64,000 nt of DNA from Alicyclobacillus sp. ALC3 (GTDB lineage: Bacteria; Bacillota; Bacilli; Alicyclobacillales; Alicyclobacillaceae): the NCBI RefSeq assembly GCF_028751195.1, contig NZ_CP066784.1, positions 620,001-684,000 on the forward strand, given 5' to 3'. The notes beneath the pieces were generated by a model. That model was not told the DNA's origin and did no database searches. It saw only the letters and a list, made by a program, of their open reading frames with translations. This document shows, in pieces, positions 52,990-62,177 of this stretch. Position 1 is the stretch's first letter. Each line of letters opens with the position of its first letter. The position numbers and the translations under genes were made by a program.

Positions 52990-53595
52990 TTACGCATACA
53001 TCCGTGTCCACTGGCCTGTGGTCGAATCATACTGGAAGTTTGCATCAAATTCATTGCCTTCTGCATCAACCAACTGACTCCACCGCGTGTCCGGCCCAAA
53101 GGTATCTCCGTTAGCTGGGGTGCCTGTCCAAGACACTGTAATGGTCTCGTTCGTCGCGTTGTAAATCGCGTGTAGGTTTGTGACTGGAGTCGGTGAAGAA
53201 CTACCATATCCAAACCACGGATCTCCGTTTCCAAGAGTAAACAGATCCGTTCCATTAGGGACCAGCGTCTTCCCATCGTATAACGGTTTTGTCAACTGGA
53301 GGACAACCGAGTTGGCACTTTGTGAAGAAATGGTTGCCGTAATACCATAATCGACAATGTTACTGAGCTCCATAGGATCTGTAGTACCACCGCCCAGAAT
53401 AGGCTGAATCTTAAACTGGTACGAGTCACCCGGAATGAGGCTACTGTTGTAGACATAGCTCGGCGTAGTCGTGGTTGCAATTTGACTCCAAGTAGGTGAC
53501 GCCACGCTGGTGTCTTCCCAGTACACTGCATACGAAGACGGTGCTACCCCTGTGGGTGCCGCCCACGTGAGAGAAATCTGGTATACCCCCTCCAC
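52990..53595 (-). pseudogene. 3-prime fragment of a fibronectin-type-III-like surface protein
   Basis: Open for about 200 residues. SLTWAAPTGVAPSSYAVYWED and SYQFKIQPILGGGT are an FN3 fold; a second beta-rich unit with TVSWTGTPANGDTFG follows. The only upstream start is a GTG without a signal peptide or ribosome site, and an in-frame TAG lies about 15 codons further up. It directly abuts the intron remnant at 53600-53719. I read it as the 3-prime end of a larger secreted or S-layer-associated protein whose front part was lost. Confidence 0.65.
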
Positions 53596-53599
53596 TGCA

Positions 53600-53719
53600 T
53601 GAACCGGTGCTTGTTGAGTTCCATTCCGCGTCTATCCTTGCGAGTGCGGGTTGCCCGTCTACCCTCAGGATTTCGACCGGTCTACACCGCACGTGCGGCT
53701 TTCACCGCATACGGCGTTC
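53600..53719 (-). mobile_element. Group IIC intron remnant: domain V and 3-prime end
   Basis: On the minus strand, 53719-53682 folds as group II domain V: lower stem with a CGC triad in AACGCCGTATG, upper stem GCGG/CCGC closed by a GAAA tetraloop, and a two-base CG bulge on the 3-prime side. CGC in place of AGC marks bacterial class C. The following 80 bases would hold domain VI and the 3-prime splice site. No reverse-transcriptase frame or 5-prime intron end is visible upstream, so it is a truncated, probably dead copy. Confidence 0.68.
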
Positions 53720-54115
53720 CATCGGTACCCTTTGTCTATCTTTTGTGTGCTTTGCGCGGGTTAATTCTACCATATTGGATGGTTTTATCAACAACTTCCG
53801 ACATTTCTCGTGCGCATTCCATCGACGCGAACAAACAATTTTATGCAAACCGTTCGGAGAGGTGACGCAAACATGTGCGAAGGTTGAGGGTGCTGCGGGC
53901 CCGTAAAGAATAGACGGTACATAATCTCCGTAACCTTATTTCTTTTCTTCCCCACAAGGACGAACCGCGTAAGCCGGTGCTGTTCCATTAGCCCTACCTC
54001 GGCAGAACCCAATTACAACCACAAATCCCCAATGGAACACGGGCCAACTTGGTGTCTACTGAGGGTATTTTCAAACCATAACCTCCATGCGTTGCCCTGG
54101 AATCAGCACAGTAGA
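53720..54115. other. Gene-poor scar between intron remnant and ilvC fragment
   Basis: No recognised gene. Short frames on both strands do not resemble reverse transcriptase or transposase. It probably contains degraded sequence from the intron insertion and later deletion. Confidence 0.4.
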
Positions 54116-54361
54116 CTACCAGACCTGAAATACATCAGAGATTTCAACTGCTTCCCACAAGGATATAGTCTGGAATCCTGCATCCTCCCATACCCTCGTA
54201 GGGCAGCCTTCCCGGACAGACACCACCACTCGAACACCATGATTGCGTAGTGCCTTCGCTTGGTCAAGTGCTTCGGACGAATACCCAAGGATGGCAACCG
54301 TCTTGCCGACCAAATACCCAGGTGGCACCGTCCTCTTGATTTCCACCGGACCTATTGGCAA
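54116..54361 (-). pseudogene. N-terminal fragment of ketol-acid reductoisomerase (ilvC-like)
   Basis: 81 residues against about 330 in IlvC. VGKTVAILGYSSEALDQAKALRNHGVRVVV is the NADP-binding fold in outline (key: KTVAILGY and LRNHGVRVVV), then WEDAGFQTISLWEAVEISDVF, where IlvC continues into the catalytic domain but this frame stops. The GYGSQG loop is altered to GYSSEA. It has a very good GGAGGGAGG and a TTG start 25 bases after the Rieske beta gene, so it may still be translated. Confidence 0.7.
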
Positions 54362-54385
54362 TTGGCCTCCCTCCTCCAGTATTAT

Positions 54386-54883
54386 TTATAGGAACATACT
54401 CAGGTTCTTAACCGCTAGAACGGTTTGATCACAGTACACTCTGCGCGCGGCAATTTTCCAGTGTCCCTCCACCCTACGGACAAGGTCCGATCGCATGCCG
54501 GTCAACTGTTCAATAGTGATTTCGGAAGCACGCGTCCGGCAAAAGAGGAAGCTACTTTGTACCTCAAACTCGTCACCACCCAAAGGTGCAACTCGGACAT
54601 TGCTGATCAAGTGGCGCTGTCGTGGAGGGGGATCCTCCACCCAGGCCGTCTTGGTGTACAGGCGGTGCACGCGTGATGTCAAGGTAGCTTTTGTCTCCGC
54701 ATAGTAACTCATTCCGGATGCAAAGGGTTCTCCGTCCTTACGCTCCACGGTCATACGAACTGGCATCGCGTAGTGCATGTCATCGCTAAGCAGGTTCAGC
54801 CACTTATCATACTGCTGACTGTCGAGCAGTTCCGCTTCGTAATAGAGGAAGTCCGTGATCTCTAGAACAATCTCCCAGTTCAC
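54386..54883 (-). CDS. Ring-hydroxylating dioxygenase beta subunit
   Basis: 165 residues of the SnoaL/NTF2-like fold: FLYYEAELLDSQQYDKWLNLLSDD, MHYAMPVRMTVER, RLYTKTAWVEDPPPRQRHLISNVRV and a C-terminal RRVYCDQTVL, as in aromatic-ring dioxygenase small subunits. It is structural in the alpha3-beta3 enzyme. The GTG start at 54883 overlaps the alpha stop by 4 bases with GGAGG upstream; the longer frame to 54925 is inside alpha. Confidence 0.9.
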   Translation of the reverse strand: MNWEIVLEITDFLYYEAELLDSQQYDKWLNLLSDDMHYAMPVRMTVERKDGEPFASGMSYYAETKATLTSRVHRLYTKTAWVEDPPPRQRHLISNVRVAPLGGDEFEVQSSFLFCRTRASEITIEQLTGMRSDLVRRVEGHWKIAARRVYCDQTVLAVKNLSMFL

Positions 54884-56220
54884 TGATTTACCTCCTCCAC
54901 GACCGATGAGATGTAGTCCAACCAAACCTGTTGAATCAAACGCGAGGTATTGTCGTTGAATCCTACGTAGGCAGTACCTGGTCCTGGGAATAACGGGTCT
55001 GGTTCAATTCTGCCGAAGCCCATGAGGTAGTTGTACACGTTGTTGTAACTGAGGTCCTTGTCTCTCGCCATCCATCCGCGGCTCGCCTGCACTACCCGTG
55101 CCCAGTTCTCTGTATCGTCCTGCTCCAGCGTTCCGGATGGGCCAAATGAACTGATATATGCCTGATATGACTCCTCCTTATAGGTGTCTGATGCCTCTTT
55201 TTCGACCATGAACCAACTCCAAATCTCGACCTTATCAGGACCGAGTGGGCGCCAGACACGGAAGTTGAGAAAGTTACGGAAGTCACCTTCGTATCCGTGG
55301 GGCGCACTGTCGAAAGACAAAGTCGGATAGATCCCGCCGGTAAAAATGGACGAACGCCTGAGCAGGTCCAATTGGATGTCATTCAGCTTTTCCCCGAATA
55401 ACGACCAAAGCTCGGACGGCATGCCTTGATAGGGGTGCTCCGGCGTGTCTCGAAACACGCTGAGGTTCATCGCGTGGCCCCGTTCTAGGGCCACATGGTA
55501 GCCAATACGCGGAGGTAATTCAGCGGCACGTGGGCTGATGCCGACTTCCACCGTCGACGAGTGCGTTGTGACGACGTGGTATGGATCCCCAGCAAAGTTT
55601 TCATAGGTCACTTTCCAGTTCGCATCCACCACCCATCGGTGCGGTGCTCCGATGACTTCGACGCCTCCTGGCGTCCTGCCCACTAAGAGGTCTAGGTACC
55701 ACGTCATGTCGCCCAGGTACTCCGTGAGCGATTCCGCGTCTCTACTTAGGTTTCCAAAGATCATCCCGTGGTACGACTCGACACGTGGGATTGGACGCAG
55801 ACCCCACTCCTCGCGGCGCAGCTCTTCTCCGTATACTTTGTTACCAAGGGTGACACCAATTAGTGCACCGTCGGACTGGAACGTCCAGCCGTGATAAGGA
55901 CAGGTAAAGGTCGAGCGGTTACCTCTATCCGCAGTGCAGAGCTGCGCCCCACGATGTGTGCAAGAGTTTAGATATGCGCGTACCTCGCCGTCTTGGGACC
56001 GTACCAACAGCACCGGGTCGTTGACCATCCATCGTGTCACGTAATCTCCTGGGTTGTTAATCTCGGACTCATGGCCGAGAAACTGCCAGGTCTTCGAGAA
56101 GATCGTTTCCATTTCAAGTTCGAAAATTGACGGGTCTGTAATTACCCATTGTGGAAACAGGCCCGACGCTATCTTGTCGCGCAACTGCGCAATGTGAGTC
56201 CTGTGAATTCCGCCACCCAT
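54880..56220 (-). CDS. Rieske ring-hydroxylating dioxygenase alpha subunit
   Basis: 446 residues. The Rieske [2Fe-2S] ligands are in SCTHRGAQ and TCPYHGWTF; the mononuclear iron site is NFAGDPYHVVTTH. The C-terminal catalytic domain is full length. With the beta subunit it forms an alpha3-beta3 oxygenase that adds O2 to an aromatic ring. No ferredoxin or reductase gene lies in the window, so electrons must come from elsewhere. ATG 56220 after GTGGAGG. Confidence 0.93.
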   Translation of the reverse strand: MGGGIHRTHIAQLRDKIASGLFPQWVITDPSIFELEMETIFSKTWQFLGHESEINNPGDYVTRWMVNDPVLLVRSQDGEVRAYLNSCTHRGAQLCTADRGNRSTFTCPYHGWTFQSDGALIGVTLGNKVYGEELRREEWGLRPIPRVESYHGMIFGNLSRDAESLTEYLGDMTWYLDLLVGRTPGGVEVIGAPHRWVVDANWKVTYENFAGDPYHVVTTHSSTVEVGISPRAAELPPRIGYHVALERGHAMNLSVFRDTPEHPYQGMPSELWSLFGEKLNDIQLDLLRRSSIFTGGIYPTLSFDSAPHGYEGDFRNFLNFRVWRPLGPDKVEIWSWFMVEKEASDTYKEESYQAYISSFGPSGTLEQDDTENWARVVQASRGWMARDKDLSYNNVYNYLMGFGRIEPDPLFPGPGTAYVGFNDNTSRLIQQVWLDYISSVVEEVNQ

Positions 56221-56320
56221 GGTCTCTGCCTCCACTTCTACGCTGTCTCATTCCGAACGAGCCAGCGGATCGGGTGTCCGATGTGCCTCGCACCCGATCC
56301 GACTGAAAGAGCCTTCGTTG

Positions 56321-57601
56321 TCAGCTGGCGATCTCCTCGAGCTCTTTGTTTGGCTGGATCACCCGCCCAAACAGGAAGGTGATGGCACCAAGAAAGATCA
56401 AGACCGCGCAAAACACAGGCACTAGGGACGGGTGTCCGCTGGACATGATCGCTGTGAAAACGGCTGGTGCCGGCACCGCTGATAATGAGTAGATACCCCA
56501 CGCGAACGTGGATCCGGTTCCGCGTACACGGGTTGGAAACGACTCCGCGACATACCGAGCGTAGCTTCCCACCGTACCGCCACCGAATAGACCAATCAGA
56601 CCAGACAAGGTCCACACGAGCCCTGTGCCCCCATGAATGTGGAACAAGAAGAGCACAACAGCGCCACATGTGAGGAACGCAACCATGACGTGCCGACTTG
56701 GGATGCGGTCCGCTAGCCAGCCACAGATGATCTGTCCGAGTAGTGAGCCAATGCCCTCGAAGGCTAAGGCGTGAACAGCGGCACCAACACCTAAATGGTC
56801 GAACACGATGAAGTACTCAACCCCGAGAACAAGGATGAACGCGTTAGCAAAATTCAGGAAAAACCCTGCAAGAGAGACCACAATTGTCTGACGACGCAGG
56901 TCCTGAGTGAACAGGTGACGCCAACCTGGCTTTTGCAGATCTGGGTCATTTGACTTAGAGGCTGCTGCGTGACGGCGCTTTTCCTGCAGGTCCCTAAAGC
57001 GGACCGTTTCACGCACCGAGAACTGTGCGACAATCGCAATCAAAATCGGTGCCAAACCCAGAAGGAAGAGCAAGCGCCAGTTGCCGGAGGCCAAAATTGG
57101 AGCGCTTACAAAACTAACAAGCACCGCCGCCATTGAGAAACCAGAAACGATAATGCCCATCAAAAGTCCGCGTACCTTTGCGGGCGCGTCTTCGCCTATC
57201 AGGCACTCCGCAGCGGTCGGAATGGCGACGGCCGTACCGCCGAGAAAGTTGTAGATTCCAAACGTTAAAGCGCCAGTCGAAATTGCGGTCAATCCACTAA
57301 ACACGCCGCTGACCAAGAGCAAAATTTGCAGTCCGCGCTTGCGACCGAACCGATCAATGATTGGACCGATGAGAAACTGGGAGAGACAAGTCATCAACGT
57401 GTTCCCGCTCGTGATGAGTCCCATGTTGTTCAAACTGATGTGGAGAGTATGTTGAATCGTATTAAACGACACGTTGCGGGAGATTTGATCAAAACCGCCT
57501 GTCAACACCGCGAGGGTGCCTACTACGGTAAGCAAGACGACGTATCTGCTGACCGTCTTTTGAACGCGTGGTGCCGTGCCCCTCTGTTCATCCAGTGCCA
57601 T
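56321..57601 (-). CDS. MFS transporter, aromatic-acid:proton-symporter-like
   Basis: 426 residues, about 12 spans. GGFDQISRNVSF in TM1, GPIIDRFGRKRGLQ after TM2 and WLADRIPSRHVMV in the second half. The DRFGRKR loop is the classic MFS signature, and the placement in an aromatic operon suggests uptake of the aromatic acid. ATG 57601 chosen; the ribosome site is weak. Confidence 0.85.
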   Translation of the reverse strand: MALDEQRGTAPRVQKTVSRYVVLLTVVGTLAVLTGGFDQISRNVSFNTIQHTLHISLNNMGLITSGNTLMTCLSQFLIGPIIDRFGRKRGLQILLLVSGVFSGLTAISTGALTFGIYNFLGGTAVAIPTAAECLIGEDAPAKVRGLLMGIIVSGFSMAAVLVSFVSAPILASGNWRLLFLLGLAPILIAIVAQFSVRETVRFRDLQEKRRHAAASKSNDPDLQKPGWRHLFTQDLRRQTIVVSLAGFFLNFANAFILVLGVEYFIVFDHLGVGAAVHALAFEGIGSLLGQIICGWLADRIPSRHVMVAFLTCGAVVLFLFHIHGGTGLVWTLSGLIGLFGGGTVGSYARYVAESFPTRVRGTGSTFAWGIYSLSAVPAPAVFTAIMSSGHPSLVPVFCAVLIFLGAITFLFGRVIQPNKELEEIAS

Positions 57602-57791
57602 TGACACAGGTATCACTCTCTTTCCTCGAGATCGTACAAGACAAATCACACGTAAAGTTGGCCCCCAAACTCCCCACATTGTTCCCCTAACCACGAAATT
57701 TTCTGATATCTAACGGCCATTGCATGCTTATCTGACAGCGCTTACTCCACCTCCTTGTAACGTAACGATTCGGACTAGAAGCGTCCACTTT

Positions 57792-58430
57792 TTATCCCTC
57801 ATCAGGTTCTGCCCAACCGTAAATATCCATGGTTGTGTGCCCCTGTTTGAGTCTCTCCCGGACTTCCATCTCGTGGCGTTCCCGTTCATGCGCCCGTTGC
57901 AAGGTGGCCTCTATGTTTCCATTCGGTATGACAACCACGCCATCACGGTCGCCGACGACCCAGTCTCCACTCTGTACCGGTACATCCCCGATGCAAATCG
58001 GATTCCCGATTACCCCTGAGCCGTGAGGATCCTTGGCAGTACCGCGAATACACAACCCACGTGCAAATACCGGAAATTCCAGCCCTGACAGCACCTCTCC
58101 GTCGCGCACACACCCATCAATCACCAGACCTGCCAAGCCACGCGCCATCGCGGCGTGCGTCATGATATCTCCCCAGTAGCCGTGTTCAAACACGCCACCA
58201 GTATCGACAACAAGTATCGTGCCTGGTTTCGCTGTGGCAAGAGCCTTGTGCAACCAAAGATTATCTCCCCCTGACGTGACGACTGACAAAGCGCGACCAA
58301 GCAACTTCCAAGTGGGATTCAACGGCTTGATTTGGGAAGGAAGTGCACCCTGCTGGCCAGACGCCTCGTGTAGAGTGGCCGTTGCGTAGTCCAACCGCCG
58401 GATTCCGTCAATCACTGCGGCCTCCTTCAC
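57792..58430 (-). CDS. ligK: 4-carboxy-4-hydroxy-2-oxoadipate aldolase-like protein (LigK/RraA family)
   Basis: 212 residues. ATATLHEASGQQGALPSQIKPL near the N-terminus, DGCVRD with the Arg-Asp pair, GDVPVQSGDWVVGDRDGVVV, and a C-terminal DIYGW tail match the LigK/GalC/ProA aldolases that split 4-carboxy-4-hydroxy-2-oxoadipate to pyruvate and oxaloacetate. This is the closest of the three paralogues here to LigK. Stop and start overlap the middle paralogue by 4 bases. Confidence 0.85.
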   Translation of the reverse strand: MKEAAVIDGIRRLDYATATLHEASGQQGALPSQIKPLNPTWKLLGRALSVVTSGGDNLWLHKALATAKPGTILVVDTGGVFEHGYWGDIMTHAAMARGLAGLVIDGCVRDGEVLSGLEFPVFARGLCIRGTAKDPHGSGVIGNPICIGDVPVQSGDWVVGDRDGVVVIPNGNIEATLQRAHERERHEMEVRERLKQGHTTMDIYGWAEPDEG

Positions 58431-59089
58431 TTCGCTCCCTCCCGCTGCTTGCTTTGGAGTTTGTGGTAGTTAAATTGTTTTCTCGCGTCATCGAGTCGTG
58501 ATCCCGTGCGAACCGCACTCCGAATCTCTTCTTCCGCTTCCTCAATCTCGCGAGCAAGTTGCAGCACCGCCTGCTCGTGTTCCGCCGGGACGACCACTAC
58601 ACCGTCCGAATCACCGATGAGTACATCTCCCGGCCGAACCCGGGCGCCCCCGATCGACACTGGAATATTCACGCCATCCACTTGCACCCGATCCTTGCCC
58701 GTACGCATATAGGCACCTCGGCTGAAAATTGGATAATTCAATTCGAAGCTACGCGGCGAGTCTCTGCAAACACCGTCGATAACCGTACCCCCGAGCTCGC
58801 GCTGACTTGCGACGATGGTGAGGATATCACCCCACACTGTGCAATCGGTGTGTCCCCGGTTGTCAAGCACAACTACATCCCCGGGTGCAACGTCATCGAT
58901 GTAGTCACCGACTGTTCCGTTCTCTGAACCGACCGGCCCATACTGAATAGTGAAAGCTCGCCCGCATAGATGGAAGTCGAGTCTCAATGGTCGAATCCCG
59001 AGGCACGTCCCCTCTAGTCCGAGACGATCCATCGAGTCTGAAATCGTAGGCGTGGAATAAGCTGACAGGGCCCGAACCATCTCATCCAT
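58427..59089 (-). CDS. RraA/aldolase-family protein, second paralogue
   Basis: 220 residues with VIDGVCRD, GGARVRPGDVLIGDSDGVVVVP and SDSMDRLGLEG at the N-terminus, a class II aldolase fold of the RraA family. The DGxxRD active-site motif is kept, so an aldolase or decarboxylase activity on a related 2-oxoacid is likely. It differs from LigK in the N-terminal substrate loop. Role in the pathway not clear. Confidence 0.83.
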   Translation of the reverse strand: MDEMVRALSAYSTPTISDSMDRLGLEGTCLGIRPLRLDFHLCGRAFTIQYGPVGSENGTVGDYIDDVAPGDVVVLDNRGHTDCTVWGDILTIVASQRELGGTVIDGVCRDSPRSFELNYPIFSRGAYMRTGKDRVQVDGVNIPVSIGGARVRPGDVLIGDSDGVVVVPAEHEQAVLQLAREIEEAEEEIRSAVRTGSRLDDARKQFNYHKLQSKQREGAK

Positions 59090-59092
59090 CCG

Positions 59093-59767
59093 TCAACGCA
59101 CGTCCTTCCGCCCGTCAGATTGATGCAACATCGTTTCATAGTTCCCGCCCATGACTTCTGCAGACGCTTCCCCTCTACGCAACCTCTCAGCCATCGCGGC
59201 TTCCTTTACGACGATTTGTTCAGCCGTTGGGACAACCTGTTCGACGTGATCCTGAGAAATAAAGACGACCCCCGTGCTATCCGCCACCACGTAGTCTCCA
59301 GGTCGGACCTGGACACCAGCAACCGTAACCGGCTCATTCCAGTTGTACTCCCTGACTCGGCCTCTCGCGGTACGGACGACAGCCGCCGTAGCGTACACGG
59401 GGAACCCAATATCCGTGGCCTCGTCAACATCCCGACATGCTCCGTCGACGATCACGCCACGGACACCGCGCTCCTTTGCGGCAATGCTCAAGTTTCCGCC
59501 CCATCCCCCCGCATCCGTGCGACCTTGATGAGCCACGACAATCACCTGCTCGTCAGTCGATGCGTCAATCGCCCGCGTTCCCAGGTGCGCTGTGCTCTTG
59601 TTGCCGTCGGCGGGTCCGAGAAGCACGGTCGTCACCCGTCCACACACCCGCTTACGAACGCTTACCGGCCGGATACCTTCCGCGTACCCATCATGCCCCA
59701 ACATATCCATGGCGTCCGAGACCGCACAGCTGTCTATGTTCTGGAGACGTTCCAACCAAGGGTCCAT
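59093..59767 (-). CDS. RraA/aldolase-family protein, third paralogue
   Basis: 224 residues with SCAVSDAMDMLGHDG, VIVDGACRDVDEATDIG and GVQVRPGDYVVADSTGVVFI. The DGxxRD motif is intact. I prefer the ATG at 59767, where the family N-terminus begins; an upstream in-frame ATG at 59845 would overlap the Rieske gene by 17 bases. Function likely aldolase or oxaloacetate-decarboxylase-like, unproven. Confidence 0.82.
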   Translation of the reverse strand: MDPWLERLQNIDSCAVSDAMDMLGHDGYAEGIRPVSVRKRVCGRVTTVLLGPADGNKSTAHLGTRAIDASTDEQVIVVAHQGRTDAGGWGGNLSIAAKERGVRGVIVDGACRDVDEATDIGFPVYATAAVVRTARGRVREYNWNEPVTVAGVQVRPGDYVVADSTGVVFISQDHVEQVVPTAEQIVVKEAAMAERLRRGEASAEVMGGNYETMLHQSDGRKDVR

Positions 59768-59828
59768 TGTCTTCACCGCCTGTATCTGATCATGTTTTGG
59801 TGCGACCTGAGAGGGTCTTCCATACCCC

Positions 59829-61097
59829 TCAGGCGCTAGGGGCATTAGTCACGTAGTCCGTATCCTTGAGACGCAGTTCCTCTCTGGCCCCTTCTTGGAA
59901 CGGAACACCCTTCGCCAAAATCACGCTCGCTGCCCTCACTCTCTGAGAGTCGCTCGTCAGCCCTGGCGGCACGGCCCCTTGCTGCAATTCCCTTGCCGCT
60001 TTCAGTAGCACTTGCCGAGCAACGATAATTGCCGTATCGCTCGTCCCTAGCCGCTCGATAGTTCGGTTTACAATGGGCCCGGCGCTTTCCTGAACAGCCG
60101 CGTCCTGCGTGGAAACGTTCGCGATGCCGGTATAGGAGCGTCCACTTGCCTGGAGATGGCGGTCGATAAGGTAGTCGTTGTCTTTGTTTTGGACAGGGCG
60201 TAGAGTGCCTGGAATCAAGTCCACGTGGTGGGCCTTTACCAGTTCCTCGTGCGCGAACGGTAACACAGGGTCCCATGTAAACGACCAATGCATACAATTC
60301 TCATCATCAATCGGCACCCACGCGTGTGTAATGCGAGCGTTCGGGTTGAACACAGGTGGGATAATTCCGTACCACGGCAGTACGTAGTGCGTGACTCTCC
60401 AGTAAGCCTCCGCTGGGTTGTCGGTCTCTCGGCGTGCGCCAATGAGGAGTCCGTATGACGTCTTCTCGACCTCAAACTTTGGCGCGGTGTACTGGTGACT
60501 GATGGTTTCGACCTGTGTCCTGTTCTCCCTCACCTCTCTGTGCAGAAAGGAGATATGGCTTGAGTCGATCCCGCCTTCGAGTGCCTGAAAGTAGTTGCAC
60601 TCCTGGACGCGCTGGCTAAAGCGGCGATGCGACTGAGGTACCTGCAAGAACTCAAACGCAGGCAGTTCAGGCTTCAACTCAGGCGGGCCCATGTAAGTCC
60701 ACACCACACCGGCTATTTCGTGACAAGGATAGGCACGAATCGTCACTTTCGAGCTAAAGGAACTGCCTGACGGTTCGTTTGGCATATCTACGCACTGCCC
60801 GTCGCGATCGAACTTCCAGCCGTGATACACGCAACGAATACCGCACTCCTCATTTCGGCCGAAGAAAAGAGATGCGCGACGGTGCGGACAGAATTCGTCG
60901 ATAAGACTCACAGCGCCGCTGCTGTCACGAAATGCGACTAGGCGCTCGCCAAGCACCTTCACACGCTGTGGCGAGCAATCCGTGCTCGGAAGTTCGCTCG
61001 ACAGCATCACCGGCACCCAATAGCGGCGCAATAACTCACCCATCGGGCTTCCCCTGCCCGTCTGTGTCAACAACGCTTGATCATCGGCTGACAACAA
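59829..61097 (-). CDS. Rieske oxygenase, phthalate-4,5-dioxygenase-type (single-subunit)
   Basis: 422 residues. MLSADDQALLTQTGRGSPMGELLRRYW in outline (key TQTGRGSPMGELLRRYWVP) is the hallmark N-terminus of the phthalate 4,5-dioxygenase oxygenase component. Rieske ligands: CPHRRASL and CVYHGWKF. Iron site: DSSHISFLHRE. Unlike the alpha-beta enzyme above, this class needs only a reductase, which is not in the window. Substrates in the class are phthalate, vanillate-type and similar aromatic acids. Confidence 0.9.
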   Translation of the reverse strand: MLSADDQALLTQTGRGSPMGELLRRYWVPVMLSSELPSTDCSPQRVKVLGERLVAFRDSSGAVSLIDEFCPHRRASLFFGRNEECGIRCVYHGWKFDRDGQCVDMPNEPSGSSFSSKVTIRAYPCHEIAGVVWTYMGPPELKPELPAFEFLQVPQSHRRFSQRVQECNYFQALEGGIDSSHISFLHREVRENRTQVETISHQYTAPKFEVEKTSYGLLIGARRETDNPAEAYWRVTHYVLPWYGIIPPVFNPNARITHAWVPIDDENCMHWSFTWDPVLPFAHEELVKAHHVDLIPGTLRPVQNKDNDYLIDRHLQASGRSYTGIANVSTQDAAVQESAGPIVNRTIERLGTSDTAIIVARQVLLKAARELQQGAVPPGLTSDSQRVRAASVILAKGVPFQEGAREELRLKDTDYVTNAPSA

Positions 61098-61159
61098 GGG
61101 TTAACCCTCCTCGTAATTGCCTAGTTTCCCAGACAAACAGGTTTACTCTACCGCAGCCT

Positions 61160-62140
61160 TCACTTCCAAACCGCAAACCCCATTCCACAGCCCGTTCCAG
61201 CCGGAGTGCGATATGCTGGGATGTAGTCCACCAGTTCCATCGTCAAGTGCTCCATCGCTCCAGCTGCCGCGATCCAGTTCTTGATTTCGGATGTGCCCGA
61301 CGTCATGTGCTCCTCCGGAAGTTGTGTCAACGCCATCTCGTCCTTGACTAACATTGCCCGCAGGGCTTGCCGATCAAGCGCCTCGTCGACAACAAAGTGG
61401 CTTAACCCCCCTGAAGCCACAACCGCGATCCGAAGGTCAGTCGGGTATTGGTCGACCGCCTGCCTCAGTGCCCGGCCAAATTGAAAGCAACGACCGGACG
61501 TTGGCTGGTTAGGCGGAAAATAGGTATTAATCGTAATCGGTACCATCGGTACGTCGAGGTCGTTCTTCATCAATCGATGCTTCGTAAAAATGAAGGAGTG
61601 CCCGATACCCCGTCCTACTGCCTGACGGGTAAGCTGTGCGACGTCAAACCCGGCGCTCATCATCTGTTCGACGATGTGTCGGCCAAGGGCACTGTCCGTC
61701 GGATAGTACTCCTCCTGTTCCCCATAGTTGGCCCAGCGAGCGGGTTCGAGCGATACGTGAGGGAGTTTTGCTGGAATGCAGTGTACCTGTTCGCCCCAAA
61801 ACACGGAGAACGTTGGCATACCGTCGTCCTGGAACAACTCCCGCTGGTCGTCCCCGATGACCACCAGCACATCTGGTTTCGCCTGTAGCAGCTGCTCACG
61901 CACTTGTTCCATGCGGTCCTCCCACTGCTCGTACTTGTGCATCCACTTCTCTTCGCTGCATTCGGATTCAAGGTTTTCACCTTTACGAATCCGATAGAGC
62001 TCGTCGTACTGGTAAACAGTTCCACGGTAGTGAAGTTTTTGATTTACGTGGTCGCGGTCGATGTGAAGGTTCCACTGGTCGACAGGAGTACTTAACTGTG
62101 GGCTGTGTGACGTCGCGACGCCAAAAACGATTTTCGCCAT
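61160..62140 (-). CDS. Class III extradiol ring-cleavage dioxygenase (LigB-type)
   Basis: 326 residues. MAKIVFGVATSHSPQLSTP carries the first iron His (H12). VLVVIGDDQRELFQ, GIGHSFIFTKHRLMK and VASGGLSHFVVDE continue the LigB fold, the last holding His/Glu near the iron. LigB-type enzymes open protocatechuate (4,5), gallate or 3-O-methylgallate. No separate small LigA subunit is encoded and no LigA domain is fused. ATG 62140 chosen over an upstream frame because the LigB N-terminus begins there. Confidence 0.88.
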   Translation of the reverse strand: MAKIVFGVATSHSPQLSTPVDQWNLHIDRDHVNQKLHYRGTVYQYDELYRIRKGENLESECSEEKWMHKYEQWEDRMEQVREQLLQAKPDVLVVIGDDQRELFQDDGMPTFSVFWGEQVHCIPAKLPHVSLEPARWANYGEQEEYYPTDSALGRHIVEQMMSAGFDVAQLTRQAVGRGIGHSFIFTKHRLMKNDLDVPMVPITINTYFPPNQPTSGRCFQFGRALRQAVDQYPTDLRIAVVASGGLSHFVVDEALDRQALRAMLVKDEMALTQLPEEHMTSGTSEIKNWIAAAGAMEHLTMELVDYIPAYRTPAGTGCGMGFAVWK

Positions 62141-62177
62141 GTGGTCTACCCCGCCTTTCCTAATGAAATCCTGCGGA

